The position numbers and the translations under genes are program-made. The notes under the pieces were generated by a model, which made no database searches, had not been told where the DNA came from, and saw nothing but the letters and a program-made list of their open reading frames with translations. This document shows positions 36,894 to 45,628 of a DNA stretch of 59,658 bases, one piece after another. Source of the stretch: Saprospiraceae bacterium (lineage in GTDB: Bacteria; Bacteroidota; Bacteroidia; Chitinophagales; Saprospiraceae); NCBI GenBank assembly GCA_018057925.1, contig JAGPCT010000017.1, positions 1 through 59,658 on the forward strand, written 5' to 3'. How positions within the stretch are numbered: the first letter of the stretch is position 1; each line of letters begins with the position of its first letter.

Positions 36894-38078
36894 TTGTTAA
36901 AAATATTTGATTTTCGGCTGTATTGGCGGATTTACGTTGTATTCATCGGAATAGTCGTAGTGACTATCTCAATGGTATATACGACATTTTTGGCTTCAAA
37001 ACTGAAAGAAGGTGAAGAAAAAAGTGTGCAATTTTATGCCATGGCTATTCAAGATCTCGCAAAAAGCGAATCGAATGAATATACCAATGATATTGCCCTC
37101 CAAGTAACGCAGGATTTTAAAATACCGGCAATTTTAACTGACGAAAAAGATGTAATCATCGACGCTGTCAACTTTGGAACAAAGGAAAATCTTGATACTT
37201 CTTTTCTAAAAAGTCAACTCAAGCAAATTAAAAAAGAAGGTTACAAACCCATTGAAATCGTCAATCCCTTTATTAAACAAAGAGTCTATTACAAAAACTC
37301 AAGGATCTACACCTATCTGACTTACTTTCCGTATATCCAACTTTTATTACTAACCTTCTTCGTCATTATGGGATATTTGGGATTAAATGCCGCCAGAAGA
37401 GCAGAACAGAATAGGCTCTGGGTAGGTATGGCCAAAGAAACCGCACATCAATTAGGTACACCCATTTCAGCAATAGTTGGTTGGATCGAACACATTAAAT
37501 CGCTCAATGCCGATAATCCCAATCAACTCGAAATTTTAAATGAACTGTATAAAGATGTCGGTAAATTAGAAAAAATTGCCGATCGCTTTTCCAAAATTGG
37601 CTCTGTCCCCATTTTAACTCCCAATGATATATTTCCGCTCTTGGAAAATATTCGTGTGTATATGAGCAAACGAGCACCCCGAAAAGTCCTTTTCTCTTTC
37701 CCTTCATACCCACATGATAGTCAAATAATTGTCAATGTTAATCCACCCCTGTTTGATTGGGTTACTGAAAATCTGATCCGAAATGCATTAGATGCTATGG
37801 AAGGCAAAGGAGAAATATCCGCAGACGTATATCAAGACAGTGAAGACGTATTTATTGATATATCCGATACCGGAAAAGGTATGACATCTACACAAGCTTC
37901 AAAAATCTTTCGACCTGGATGGACAACCAAGTCAAGAGGATGGGGACTGGGACTCTCCCTTAGCAAACGAATCATCGAAGAATATCACGGTGGTAAAATA
38001 TTTGTCAAAAAAACTACTCCCGGAAAAGGAACAACTTTCACCATCCGATTGAAAAAATATCATCCGACAGAGGCTTGA
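36894..38078 (+). CDS. Orphan membrane sensor histidine kinase
   Basis: 394 residues from a TTG start (LKIFDFRLYWRI); no in-frame ATG precedes the first membrane segment (about 9-30). A periplasmic sensor domain of about 110 residues is followed by a second segment at about 145-163 (LLLLTFFVIMGYLGL). The phospho-acceptor His is in VGMAKETAHQLGTPISAIVG (about 185). The ATPase domain shows the N box (ENLIRNALDAME), D box (ISDTGKGM), a WTTKSRGWGLGLSLSKRI G2-type box and KGTTFTI. The AKETAHQLGTP form is common in Bacteroidota. No response regulator is adjacent. A short 11-codon ORF (36865-36900) overlaps the TTG start. TATTTTTG at 36845-36852 may be the -7 site. Confidence 0.88.
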   Translation: MLKIFDFRLYWRIYVVFIGIVVVTISMVYTTFLASKLKEGEEKSVQFYAMAIQDLAKSESNEYTNDIALQVTQDFKIPAILTDEKDVIIDAVNFGTKENLDTSFLKSQLKQIKKEGYKPIEIVNPFIKQRVYYKNSRIYTYLTYFPYIQLLLLTFFVIMGYLGLNAARRAEQNRLWVGMAKETAHQLGTPISAIVGWIEHIKSLNADNPNQLEILNELYKDVGKLEKIADRFSKIGSVPILTPNDIFPLLENIRVYMSKRAPRKVLFSFPSYPHDSQIIVNVNPPLFDWVTENLIRNALDAMEGKGEISADVYQDSEDVFIDISDTGKGMTSTQASKIFRPGWTTKSRGWGLGLSLSKRIIEEYHGGKIFVKKTTPGKGTTFTIRLKKYHPTEA

Positions 38079-38118
38079 CACATTTGTAATCTCAACATTT
38101 CGGATACCTGACATTTAT

Positions 38119-38265
38119 TCCGAGTTCAGCAGTAAAGGTTTTGAAAAACCGTATAGTGCTGATTATGAGGGTTAATCCCGATGTACGAATCGTTTCTATG
38201 GTTTACAGAAACCATTGATTACGAGTCGTACATCGATTCCGCATTTGTCTAATGCGGAATTTGGG
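38119..38265 (+). repeat. Family A element, full copy with inverted hairpin loop
   Basis: 147 bp flanked by exact TTTAT (38114-38118 and 38266-38270). The central hairpin loop at 38205-38208 is ACAG where other full copies have CTGT in the same orientation. The right target repeat contains the stop codon of the next gene (38267-38269). It sits between two convergent genes. Confidence 0.95.
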
Positions 38266-38266
38266 T

Positions 38267-39139
38267 TTATTCATACACCACACGATTGTTTTTACGAGAA
38301 AATTTCGGATTTTTTATAAATATATATAAGATGATAGCCAATATAATAAAAAATGCAGAAACCTCCCATTTATATTCCATTGGATGAACCCATATCTCCT
38401 TGAATAAATCCCACCTACCCAATATCTCTACAAAGTTCCAAAATATAATTACCGTAGGTACCGCATATCGTATAGCATAATCAAATGATTGTATTCTAAC
38501 CAACTTACTTATGAGGTATAAAGACCAAAGTAAAGACCCAAATCCAACAATATAGGTAGCAATATGCCGATCTCCCGCTATCTGTTCATCATATACCAAC
38601 AATAATACTACATAAAATGTCCATATTATCATGATGGTCTCTATAAATGTCGATACAGCAAAAGGCTTTTTAAAACCAACTTGTGTCTTGATATCTTCTC
38701 GAAAACCCAAATATTTTTGTTGCCATATATAAAAGGTACAGTTGGATCTCGTGAAAAGATAAAAGAAATAAAACGTACACAATAAACCCAGAGATGACAT
38801 CATGACCAAATATTCACGCTTCGTCGCTATCTCATTGTCAACCATTAGGTGAGACACATTATTTTTCTCCGCTATCCACATAAAAGAAAACTCTACCCAT
38901 CCTGTCCACACCAATACTCCACCTAAAAATCCTAAAATCGTCGCCAATGTAGGTTTACTATTCTTTTTAATCCCCCATATTAGCAAAATTATGCCCGCAA
39001 ATCCCATCGCTATTGCCCCTTGATACTTATATTCCAACAACAAATGCTCATTAAGAACCATTATAGCGTGCCCTATCGGCATTAACAACAATACCAATAA
39101 AAAAGAAAAAAATCCATTTCTCAAACCAACCTTGTTCAT
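38267..39139 (-). CDS. Polytopic membrane protein of unknown function
   Basis: 290 residues from ATG 39139 (MNKVGLRNGFFSF). An upstream ATG at 39166 is open, but a CAAACATA (-7 motif on the minus strand, 39164-39171) overlaps it, so I prefer the downstream start. About eight hydrophobic segments, among them FFSFLLVLLLMPIGHAIMVL, GAIAMGFAGIILLIWGI, ILGFLGGVLVWTGWVEFSF and VSAFFIILAIILYIFI at the C-terminus. I do not recognise a family with certainty. The stop codon lies in the target repeat of the adjoining family A element, so the protein end was not lengthened by the insertion. Confidence 0.75.
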   Translation of the reverse strand: MNKVGLRNGFFSFLLVLLLMPIGHAIMVLNEHLLLEYKYQGAIAMGFAGIILLIWGIKKNSKPTLATILGFLGGVLVWTGWVEFSFMWIAEKNNVSHLMVDNEIATKREYLVMMSSLGLLCTFYFFYLFTRSNCTFYIWQQKYLGFREDIKTQVGFKKPFAVSTFIETIMIIWTFYVVLLLVYDEQIAGDRHIATYIVGFGSLLWSLYLISKLVRIQSFDYAIRYAVPTVIIFWNFVEILGRWDLFKEIWVHPMEYKWEVSAFFIILAIILYIFIKNPKFSRKNNRVVYE

Positions 39140-39318
39140 GCGCTTATACTCATTATTATCACGCAAACATAATAATTAAGATTTAATCTAAATAAAAAAT
39201 GGCGTATAAAATTGTAATATTTCATTTAACAACCCTTCATTACTCAAATTATACTGCACTGCATTTATTTTGCTGGACGATTTTTTGCGCAAACTCTCAC
39301 GGATTCAGCATGATAAAG

Positions 39319-39377
39319 CCGAATTCCGCTTTCGAGGCTTTCCTAAACCGAAAAGTATTGATTTTGAGGAGATGTAC
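39319..39377 (+). repeat. Decayed family A fragment (left part)
   Basis: CCGAATTCCGCTTTCGAGGC then AACCGAAAAGTATTGATTTT and GAGGAG align with the left end and first hairpin of the element with about 25-30% differences. No right end is detectable. Confidence 0.5.
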
Positions 39378-39461
39378 CGTAATAATAACCCATTTAGCTC
39401 TTAATCCCAAAAAATGTTGGACTGATTTATAAATCAATTTGGTATAAAATAGGCATTCAAT

Positions 39462-39516
39462 AAAAAAAGCACCTTTGTTCTTATCCGTTTTTCAACATCT
39501 TTCACAAAGGTGCTTT
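39462..39516 (-). terminator. Intrinsic terminator of rho
   Basis: On the minus strand AAAGCACCTTTG (39505-39516) pairs with CAAAGGTGCTTT (39466-39477), 12 bp, 27-base loop, then a T run. It starts about 50 bases after the rho stop codon. Confidence 0.85.
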
Positions 39517-39568
39517 CACAAAATTAGTATCGTTAGATACCCAAAAGCTATGGGTTTAGATAAGCAAT

Positions 39569-41350
39569 TTATCCATTCATAGAAGTCAGGAATTCCTCAT
39601 TGGAGGCTGTACCAAACATATATTTTCTCAAGAATTCCATTGCTTCATCCGGACGCATATCAGCCAATTGATTTCTCAGGATAAACATACGTTGGAGTGT
39701 ATCTTTTTCCAGGAGAAGATCATCTCTACGTGTACTTGACTTAGTGAGGTCAATAGCCGGATAAAGGCGTTTGTTGGCAAGGGAACGATCCAATTGAAGT
39801 TCCATGTTGCCGGTACCCTTAAATTCTTCAAAGATAACGCCATCCATCTTAGAGCCTGTATCAATTAAGGCAGTAGCCAAGATAGTCAGGGAACCACCAT
39901 TTTCGATCTTCCTGGCAGCACCAAAGAATTTCTTTGGTTTGTGAAGAGCATTAGCTTCTACACCACCAGACAATACTTTTCCACTAGCAGGAGCGACAGT
40001 ATTGTATGCCCTTGCAAGGCGTGTAATAGAGTCTAACAAGATGACGACATCATGACCACACTCGACGAGCCTTTTCGCCTTTTCCAAGACAATTCCAGCC
40101 ACTTTAACGTGGTTGTCGGCAGGTTCATCGAACGTTGATGCTACCACTTCAGCATTAACACTTCGACGCATATCAGTCACTTCTTCTGGTCTTTCATCGA
40201 TGAGGAGGACAATTAGAAAGCATTCAGGATGGTTGGTGGCAATAGCATTAGCTATATCTTTAAGTAAAAATGTTTTACCTGTCTTTGGCTGGGCCACGAT
40301 GAGACCACGTTGACCTTTACCTATTGGAGTGAAAAGGTCGATCATTCTATTTCCATAGTCCTTACCAATACGGCTTGTACTTAGGTTAAATTTCTCTATC
40401 GGAAAAAGTGGTGTCAAATAGTCGAACGGAACTCTATCTCTGATTTGGCTTGGTGAAAGTCCATTGATATTTTCTATTCTCAGAAGGGCAAAATACTTCT
40501 CACCTTCCTTTGGTGGTCTGATAGCTCCTTTGACAGTATCACCGGTCTTGAGACCAAAAAGCTTGATTTGAGAAGGAGACACATAGATATCATCGGGTGA
40601 TGTCAGGTAATTATAGTCTGATGAACGTAAAAATCCGTATCCATCAGGCATCATCTCAAGAATTCCTTCACCATCGATCATTCCATCGAAGTCAATATTA
40701 AACTTAGGACCGGCAGGCTCCACAATAACAGGCTCATCATCAACAGGCTGCGCATTCTCATCTTGAGATACGCTATCATGCGACTTTGGCTTATCTTTCT
40801 TTACATCAGTTTTAAACTGTTTGACTTGTTTACGTTGCTTTTCCGAATGAACTTCCTGAACAGGAGACTCTTTAGCTTCTTTGTTTTCTTCGACTTCATC
40901 ACCATCCTTTTTTACCATATCGATGGTAGAGAACTTCTTTCTTGGCACAATAGGCTCTTCTACAATAGGTGCTGAATCTGTACTATTCTCAGGTTGTTCA
41001 AAAATTCCTACCTCTACTTTTTCAGGCTCACCCGATTTTTTAACGCGCGGTTTTTTGAGATTCTTCGATTCAACTTTAGGCGAATCATCGTAATCAGAGG
41101 CTTTTTCAGGAATGGCATTAACTATAGGAGTATGGATTCGTTCTTTTTGGTGGGGTTTACTTTTAGCGCTTTCGGCGTCCATAGCTTTGAGCTTTTCCTC
41201 AGAAATTTGGTTTGTAAGGGCTTGTTGATCCAAGATCTTGTATATAAGTTCTTGTTTACTGAGTCTTTTATAGCCTTTCAATCCGTTTTGTTCAGCTAAA
41301 TCTCTCAACTCAGGCACCAACATGCTGTCTAATTGCAATATGTCATACAT
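39569..41350 (-). CDS. rho: Transcription termination factor Rho
   Basis: 593 residues, longer than the roughly 420 of E. coli Rho. The N-terminal SAP-like helix bundle (1-45: [20 protein letters not shown]) is followed by a Lys/Glu/Ser-rich insert of about 170 residues (about 45-215), typical of Bacteroidota and Actinobacteria. The cold-shock-type RNA-binding domain ([29 protein letters not shown]) comes next. The hexameric ATPase core has Walker [14 protein letters not shown] (about 353), Walker [17 protein letters not shown] (about 435), and the Q/R-loop regions. It ends transcription on untranslated, C-rich RNA. The gene is divergent from serS, and a 400-base leader precedes it. Confidence 0.97.
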   Translation of the reverse strand: MYDILQLDSMLVPELRDLAEQNGLKGYKRLSKQELIYKILDQQALTNQISEEKLKAMDAESAKSKPHQKERIHTPIVNAIPEKASDYDDSPKVESKNLKKPRVKKSGEPEKVEVGIFEQPENSTDSAPIVEEPIVPRKKFSTIDMVKKDGDEVEENKEAKESPVQEVHSEKQRKQVKQFKTDVKKDKPKSHDSVSQDENAQPVDDEPVIVEPAGPKFNIDFDGMIDGEGILEMMPDGYGFLRSSDYNYLTSPDDIYVSPSQIKLFGLKTGDTVKGAIRPPKEGEKYFALLRIENINGLSPSQIRDRVPFDYLTPLFPIEKFNLSTSRIGKDYGNRMIDLFTPIGKGQRGLIVAQPKTGKTFLLKDIANAIATNHPECFLIVLLIDERPEEVTDMRRSVNAEVVASTFDEPADNHVKVAGIVLEKAKRLVECGHDVVILLDSITRLARAYNTVAPASGKVLSGGVEANALHKPKKFFGAARKIENGGSLTILATALIDTGSKMDGVIFEEFKGTGNMELQLDRSLANKRLYPAIDLTKSSTRRDDLLLEKDTLQRMFILRNQLADMRPDEAMEFLRKYMFGTASNEEFLTSMNG

Positions 41351-41785
41351 ATAAATAATATAATTTTGGAATTAACACACTTGCCGGGATGCGACAAGAA
41401 TATATTAAAAAATAACCACTTATTCAGGTAGTTCGGTTAATAAATTTGGTTTAATAATGAATAAAAATACTCAACACGAGAATTTTAAACTTTGGTTAAA
41501 TCACTACTCAAAAACGTTCTTAAGAGTAAATAGGTTGTCGTTTTATTTACAACGATGATAGATGTTTGATGTATCAAATCAATCACTGATAACGAATATA
41601 TGTATCATTGTTATTGAGAAACGAAAACGCAGAAAACAGATTGAAATCAGATTTTACCTTAGGTCGGTTTACCTAAAACCCTTTAGGTTTGAAATGATTC
41701 GGCAAATGTACAAATATTTTTTTTATTCAACTATATTTGCACTTTAAAATTTATTTTTTTCAATATAATTAATGAATTACTTGCT
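41351..41785. promoter_or_regulatory. Divergent rho/serS control region
   Basis: 435 bases with back-to-back promoter-like sites. On the plus strand TATATTTG (41732-41739) precedes serS. On the minus strand TTG (41728-41730), 17 bases, TACATTTG (41703-41710) precedes rho. The presumed rho leader has alternative hairpins: ACCTAA (41671-41676) can pair either with TTAGGT (41659-41664) or with TTAGGT (41683-41688). A separate palindrome TTTGAT-GT-ATCAAA is at 41565-41578. Autoregulation of rho through its leader is known in E. coli; here it is inferred. Confidence 0.45.
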
Positions 41786-43066
41786 ATGTTAAAAGTTGAA
41801 TTGCTTCGAAATGAGAGAGAAAGAGTTGTCGAAGGTTTAAAAAAGAGAAATTGGACATCGTCAGAAATATCTATAATTGATCAAATTATTGAACTCGATG
41901 ACGAAAGAAAGGGCGTCCAGACTACCTTAGATATCGAATTGGCGGAACAAAATCAACTTGCAAGACAAATCGGTGAGCTCATGAAAATTAAGAATCTTGA
42001 GGAGGCGGAGGCTCTAAAACAAAGAGTCGCTCAGCTCAAAGATTCTTCCAAAACAAAAGAGGATTTACTAAAAACCATACGTCAATCTTTAGACGATAAA
42101 CTAATCACATTACCTAATATTCCACATTCCGACGTGCCAAGTGGGCAAAGTGCTGACGACAACATGGTCTTTCAGGCATGGGAAAAAGACCTTCCCACCT
42201 TGGGCAAAGGTGCTCTACCACACTGGGAATTAGCCGAAAAGTACAATCTTTTTGATATGAAGCTCGGTGTAAAGCTCACCGGAAGTGGTTTTATCCTTTA
42301 TCGCGGCCAGGGTGCAAAATTACAACGTGCCCTAATCAATTACTTCCTCGATTACAACACGGCAGCAGGCTATGAAGAAATCCTTCCGCCACATCTCGTC
42401 AACGAAGATTCAGCAAGAGGTACCGGACAATTACCCGACAAAGAAGGTCAGATGTATTATTGCGAAAAAGATGACATTTACCTCATCCCTACGGCTGAAG
42501 TGCCGGTAACCAATATTTTTAGAGATGTTATCCTTCCGGATGACCAGCTTCCGGCATGCCTCACAGCTTATACCCCTTGCTTCCGTAGAGAGGCCGGCTC
42601 TTATGGCGCCCATGTAAAAGGCCTCAACAGAGTCCACCAGTTTGACAAAGTAGAAATAGTCCGCATTGAAAAACCTGAAAACTCCTGGAATGCTCTCAAT
42701 ACCATGGTTCGTCACGTGGCACAATTGATGGAAAACCTAGAGCTTCCTTATCGTATCCTTAGACTTTGTGGTGGAGATATGGGCTTCACTTCCGCCATGA
42801 CTTACGACTTTGAAGTATGGTCGGCGGCTCAGGAAAGATGGTTAGAGGTGAGTTCTGTTTCCAACTTTGAAACCTTCCAAGCCAACCGACTAAAGTTGAG
42901 ATATCGCGACGAAAATAATCAAACACAGCTTCTCCACACATTGAATGGCAGTTCTTTAGCCTTAGCTAGAATCGTTGCTGCCCTGCTCGAAAACAACCAG
43001 ACGCCGGAAGGAATTAAAATTCCAAAAGTGTTGCGGAACTTTTTCGGGACAGAATACATTAAATGA
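41786..43066 (+). CDS. serS: Serine--tRNA ligase
   Basis: 426 residues, normal length. The N-terminal antiparallel coiled-coil arm (about 30-105, rich in Glu/Lys/Gln) grips the long variable arm of tRNA-Ser. The class II core follows: motif 2 TPCFRREAGSYGAHVKGLNR, GDMGFTSAMTYDFEVWSAAQ, and motif 3 LNGSSLALARIVAALLENNQ. It charges tRNA-Ser with serine in the cytoplasm. It is followed after 15 bases by the YugP-type peptidase gene, so the two probably share a message. A -7 motif (TATATTTG) lies about 47 bases upstream. Confidence 0.97.
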   Translation: MLKVELLRNERERVVEGLKKRNWTSSEISIIDQIIELDDERKGVQTTLDIELAEQNQLARQIGELMKIKNLEEAEALKQRVAQLKDSSKTKEDLLKTIRQSLDDKLITLPNIPHSDVPSGQSADDNMVFQAWEKDLPTLGKGALPHWELAEKYNLFDMKLGVKLTGSGFILYRGQGAKLQRALINYFLDYNTAAGYEEILPPHLVNEDSARGTGQLPDKEGQMYYCEKDDIYLIPTAEVPVTNIFRDVILPDDQLPACLTAYTPCFRREAGSYGAHVKGLNRVHQFDKVEIVRIEKPENSWNALNTMVRHVAQLMENLELPYRILRLCGGDMGFTSAMTYDFEVWSAAQERWLEVSSVSNFETFQANRLKLRYRDENNQTQLLHTLNGSSLALARIVAALLENNQTPEGIKIPKVLRNFFGTEYIK

Positions 43067-43081
43067 TAAAAAAATTTTAAT

Positions 43082-43780
43082 ATGGGTGGCGGATACTTTA
43101 TTTATATGTTATTGGGAGCTGTAGGAACCATTGTCGGAATGATTCTGAGCGCTCGCCTTAAGTCTAAATTCAACCATTATAGTCAGGTCGGCCTTAGTTC
43201 CCACCTAAGTGGCAAAGAAGTTGCAGAAAAAATGCTGCATGATAACGGTATCTATGACGTCCAAGTCGTGTCTGTAGATGGCTTTTTATCAGACCACTAC
43301 AACCCACAGAACAAGACGGTCAATCTAAGTCCGGCAGTATATCAAGGTCGCAGTGTCGCTTCGGCTGCTGTAGCGGCTCACGAATGCGGTCATGCGGTCC
43401 AACATGCCACTTCCTATTCTATGTTAAAGTTTAGATCAGCCATTGTGCCCATAGTTCAATTTGCAGCATCAGCACAACAATTTCTATTGATTCTCGCATT
43501 GGGAGTCATGGGAGCTACCGGCAATCAAACTATTTTATTGATCACCATCATAGCATTCCTTATCACTACGGTATTTAGTCTGGTGACATTGCCCGTAGAG
43601 TTTGACGCCAGCAATAGAGCACTTGCGTGGTTGGACAACTCAGGCATAGCTCTCGGCGAAGAACATCAGGGGGCAAAGGATGCCTTGTGGTGGGCAGCTA
43701 TGACTTATGTCGCCGCAGCACTTTCCGCCTTAGCAATGTTGGTCTATTTAGTGCTTCGATATATGGGCAATAGAGAATAA
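43082..43780 (+). CDS. Zinc metallopeptidase, YugP family
   Basis: 232 residues. An N-terminal membrane segment (YFIYMLLGAVGTIVGMILSA) is followed by the cytoplasmic peptidase part with HECGH (AAHECGHAVQHATSYSML, about residue 100). Three further hydrophobic segments flank LPVEFDASNRAL, where the Glu is the probable third zinc ligand. It is an integral-membrane neutral zinc protease of unknown substrate. Fifteen bases after serS, same strand. Confidence 0.9.
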   Translation: MGGGYFIYMLLGAVGTIVGMILSARLKSKFNHYSQVGLSSHLSGKEVAEKMLHDNGIYDVQVVSVDGFLSDHYNPQNKTVNLSPAVYQGRSVASAAVAAHECGHAVQHATSYSMLKFRSAIVPIVQFAASAQQFLLILALGVMGATGNQTILLITIIAFLITTVFSLVTLPVEFDASNRALAWLDNSGIALGEEHQGAKDALWWAAMTYVAAALSALAMLVYLVLRYMGNRE

Positions 43781-43893
43781 AACAGCATATCAAAAGTTTT
43801 CAATTGAATTGGGTGGAAAAAATGAGGCAAAATTAAATTTTAGATAATCTTCATTTTATTAAACTCGATTTTTCACTTAAAAAAAATAAATAC

Positions 43894-44526
43894 ATGAAAT
43901 ATTTGATAATTTTATTGGCAATAGCCTTGACATCACCTCTTTCAGCCCAAACAGGTTATGAAAATGCGATGTCGAGAGGCTTGCAGATGATTGAAAAGGC
44001 AGATAGCCCTTCCAAGTTGAATGCTGCTTCAAGTTTTTTCGAAACGATAGCAAATAGCGAGAAAAACCAATGGCTACCCTATTATTATGCGGCATACGCT
44101 CGTCTTATGAGTGCATTTCAAGACGAAACTACCGATAAGGACAAAGTCGCTTCCCAAGCGAATGCACTTATCATGAAGGCTGATTCCTTAGAACCTAATA
44201 ATTCAGAAATATTTTGCCTAAAATATCTATCCGCCACACTGGCGTTGATTGTGGATCCGATGACACGTTACCAAACATACGGCATGGAGGCTAAGACAGC
44301 ACTTGACAAGGCTAAGTCTCTGGATTCATCTAATCCAAGAGTATTGTACCTTGAGGCATCCGGAGCATTGAATACTCCTGAACAATACGGTGGAGGCAAA
44401 GCTAAAGCAAAACCCTTATTTGTCAAAGCACTCAAGCTGTTTAAAACCTTCCAACCCGCCTCACCTTTACACCCAAATTGGGGCAAGGATAAAGCGCAAG
44501 ATGGACTTCAACAATGTAATGACTAA
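43894..44526 (+). CDS. Secreted or periplasmic TPR-like protein
   Basis: 210 residues with a signal peptide (1-18, ending LSAQ). The rest is helical with loose tetratricopeptide-type repeats: NAASSFFETIANSEKNQWLP, ALIMKADSLEPNNSEIFCLK, ALDKAKSLDSSNPRVLYLEA, KAKPLFVKALKLFK. No catalytic motif is seen. Similar small TPR proteins occur in many Bacteroidota without known function. A truncated family A copy starts 14 bases after the stop codon. Confidence 0.8.
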   Translation: MKYLIILLAIALTSPLSAQTGYENAMSRGLQMIEKADSPSKLNAASSFFETIANSEKNQWLPYYYAAYARLMSAFQDETTDKDKVASQANALIMKADSLEPNNSEIFCLKYLSATLALIVDPMTRYQTYGMEAKTALDKAKSLDSSNPRVLYLEASGALNTPEQYGGGKAKAKPLFVKALKLFKTFQPASPLHPNWGKDKAQDGLQQCND

Positions 44527-44539
44527 TGAAAATGTTAAA

Positions 44540-44645
44540 CCCAATTTCCGCATTAAGGGTTTAAAAAAAATCATATAGTGCTGATTATGAGGGATAAATC
44601 CGACATACAAATCGTTTCAATGGTTTCTGTAACTTTTGATTATTC
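44540..44645 (+). repeat. Family A element, right-truncated copy
   Basis: CCCAATTTCCGC at the left, then ATATAGTGCTGATTATGAGG, AATCGTTTCAATGGTTTCTG. The copy decays after TTTTGATTATT; the terminal hairpin and right end are missing. TTAAA precedes it (44535-44539). Confidence 0.85.
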
Positions 44646-44854
44646 CATTTATCAAACAACTAAAACTCTCTGATATTCCCGACTTTTCAGGAATACATCT
44701 ATATTTCGGTTATTATAAAAATCATTTTCGTATAATATAAACCAATTAATGGAAAAGATAAATTGGTCTATATAAAAGTATCAGCGGTATTACGATTGTA
44801 TAAAATGGTATTGGCATAATACCCGCAATCAGACTAATTACGTATCTTTACATC

Positions 44855-45628
44855 ATGACACCATCTAACATAAGTCATATATACAATAGTCTTCTTACAG
44901 ACAAGGCAAAGGATCAAAAGCGATTCGTCGTATTGCTCGATCCGGATAAACTGAGATTATCCAATATGAACAAGGTCTTGCAATCATCCATCGATGCCGG
45001 TGTAGATTACTTTTTTATTGGTGGAAGCCTCATCGTCAGCGATATGCTCGACACTATTCTGGTTACTATCAAGGAGGCCACCAACATACCGACAATTCTA
45101 TTTCCCGGAAATTCCTATCAACTAAGCTACAAAGCGGATGCCATCCTTTTCCTTTCATTGATATCAGGTCGTAATCCGGAATTACTCATAGGCAATCATG
45201 TACTTGCTGCTCCATATCTTAAAGTGAGCCCACTTGAAATACTTCCGACAGGTTATATTCTGATAGATGGTGGTGTACGTACCACAGTGAGCTACATATC
45301 CAACACACAACCCATCCCTGACAACAAACCGGACATAGCGGCATGTACAGCTATGGCAGGTGAGATGCTCGGAATGAAGTTGATGTATCTTGATGCAGGA
45401 AGCGGAGCAAAAAACCCTGTTCCAAATGACATTATCACTGCTGTTCACCAGGTTACAGACATCCCTCTGATAGTTGGAGGAGGCATTCGGTCGGCCGAAT
45501 CAGCTAAAAAAGCAGCTCAAGCAGGGGCTGATGTCATAGTAGTAGGCAACGCCATTGAGAAAAACCCCGAGTTGATTTCTGAATTAGCTCAGGCTGTCCA
45601 TACAACCAAGACACTTATCATCGAGTGA
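44855..45628 (+). CDS. Geranylgeranylglyceryl phosphate synthase family protein
   Basis: 257 residues, a TIM barrel of the GGGPS/PcrB family: RFVVLLDPDKL, GVDYFFIGGSLIVSD, PTILFPGNSYQLSYKADAIL, SLISGRNPELLIG, GYILIDGGVRTTV, MKLMYLDAGSGAKNPV, and the phosphate-binding PLIVGGGIRSAESAKKA and GADVIVVGNAIEK. It joins a polyprenyl diphosphate to sn-glycerol-1-phosphate, the first archaeal-type ether-lipid step. Bacteroidota encode group II enzymes of unclear product. A TATCTTTA -7-like site at 44843-44850 is so close to the ATG that the message may be nearly leaderless. Overlaps rsgA by 4 bases (GTGA). Confidence 0.92.
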   Translation: MTPSNISHIYNSLLTDKAKDQKRFVVLLDPDKLRLSNMNKVLQSSIDAGVDYFFIGGSLIVSDMLDTILVTIKEATNIPTILFPGNSYQLSYKADAILFLSLISGRNPELLIGNHVLAAPYLKVSPLEILPTGYILIDGGVRTTVSYISNTQPIPDNKPDIAACTAMAGEMLGMKLMYLDAGSGAKNPVPNDIITAVHQVTDIPLIVGGGIRSAESAKKAAQAGADVIVVGNAIEKNPELISELAQAVHTTKTLIIE

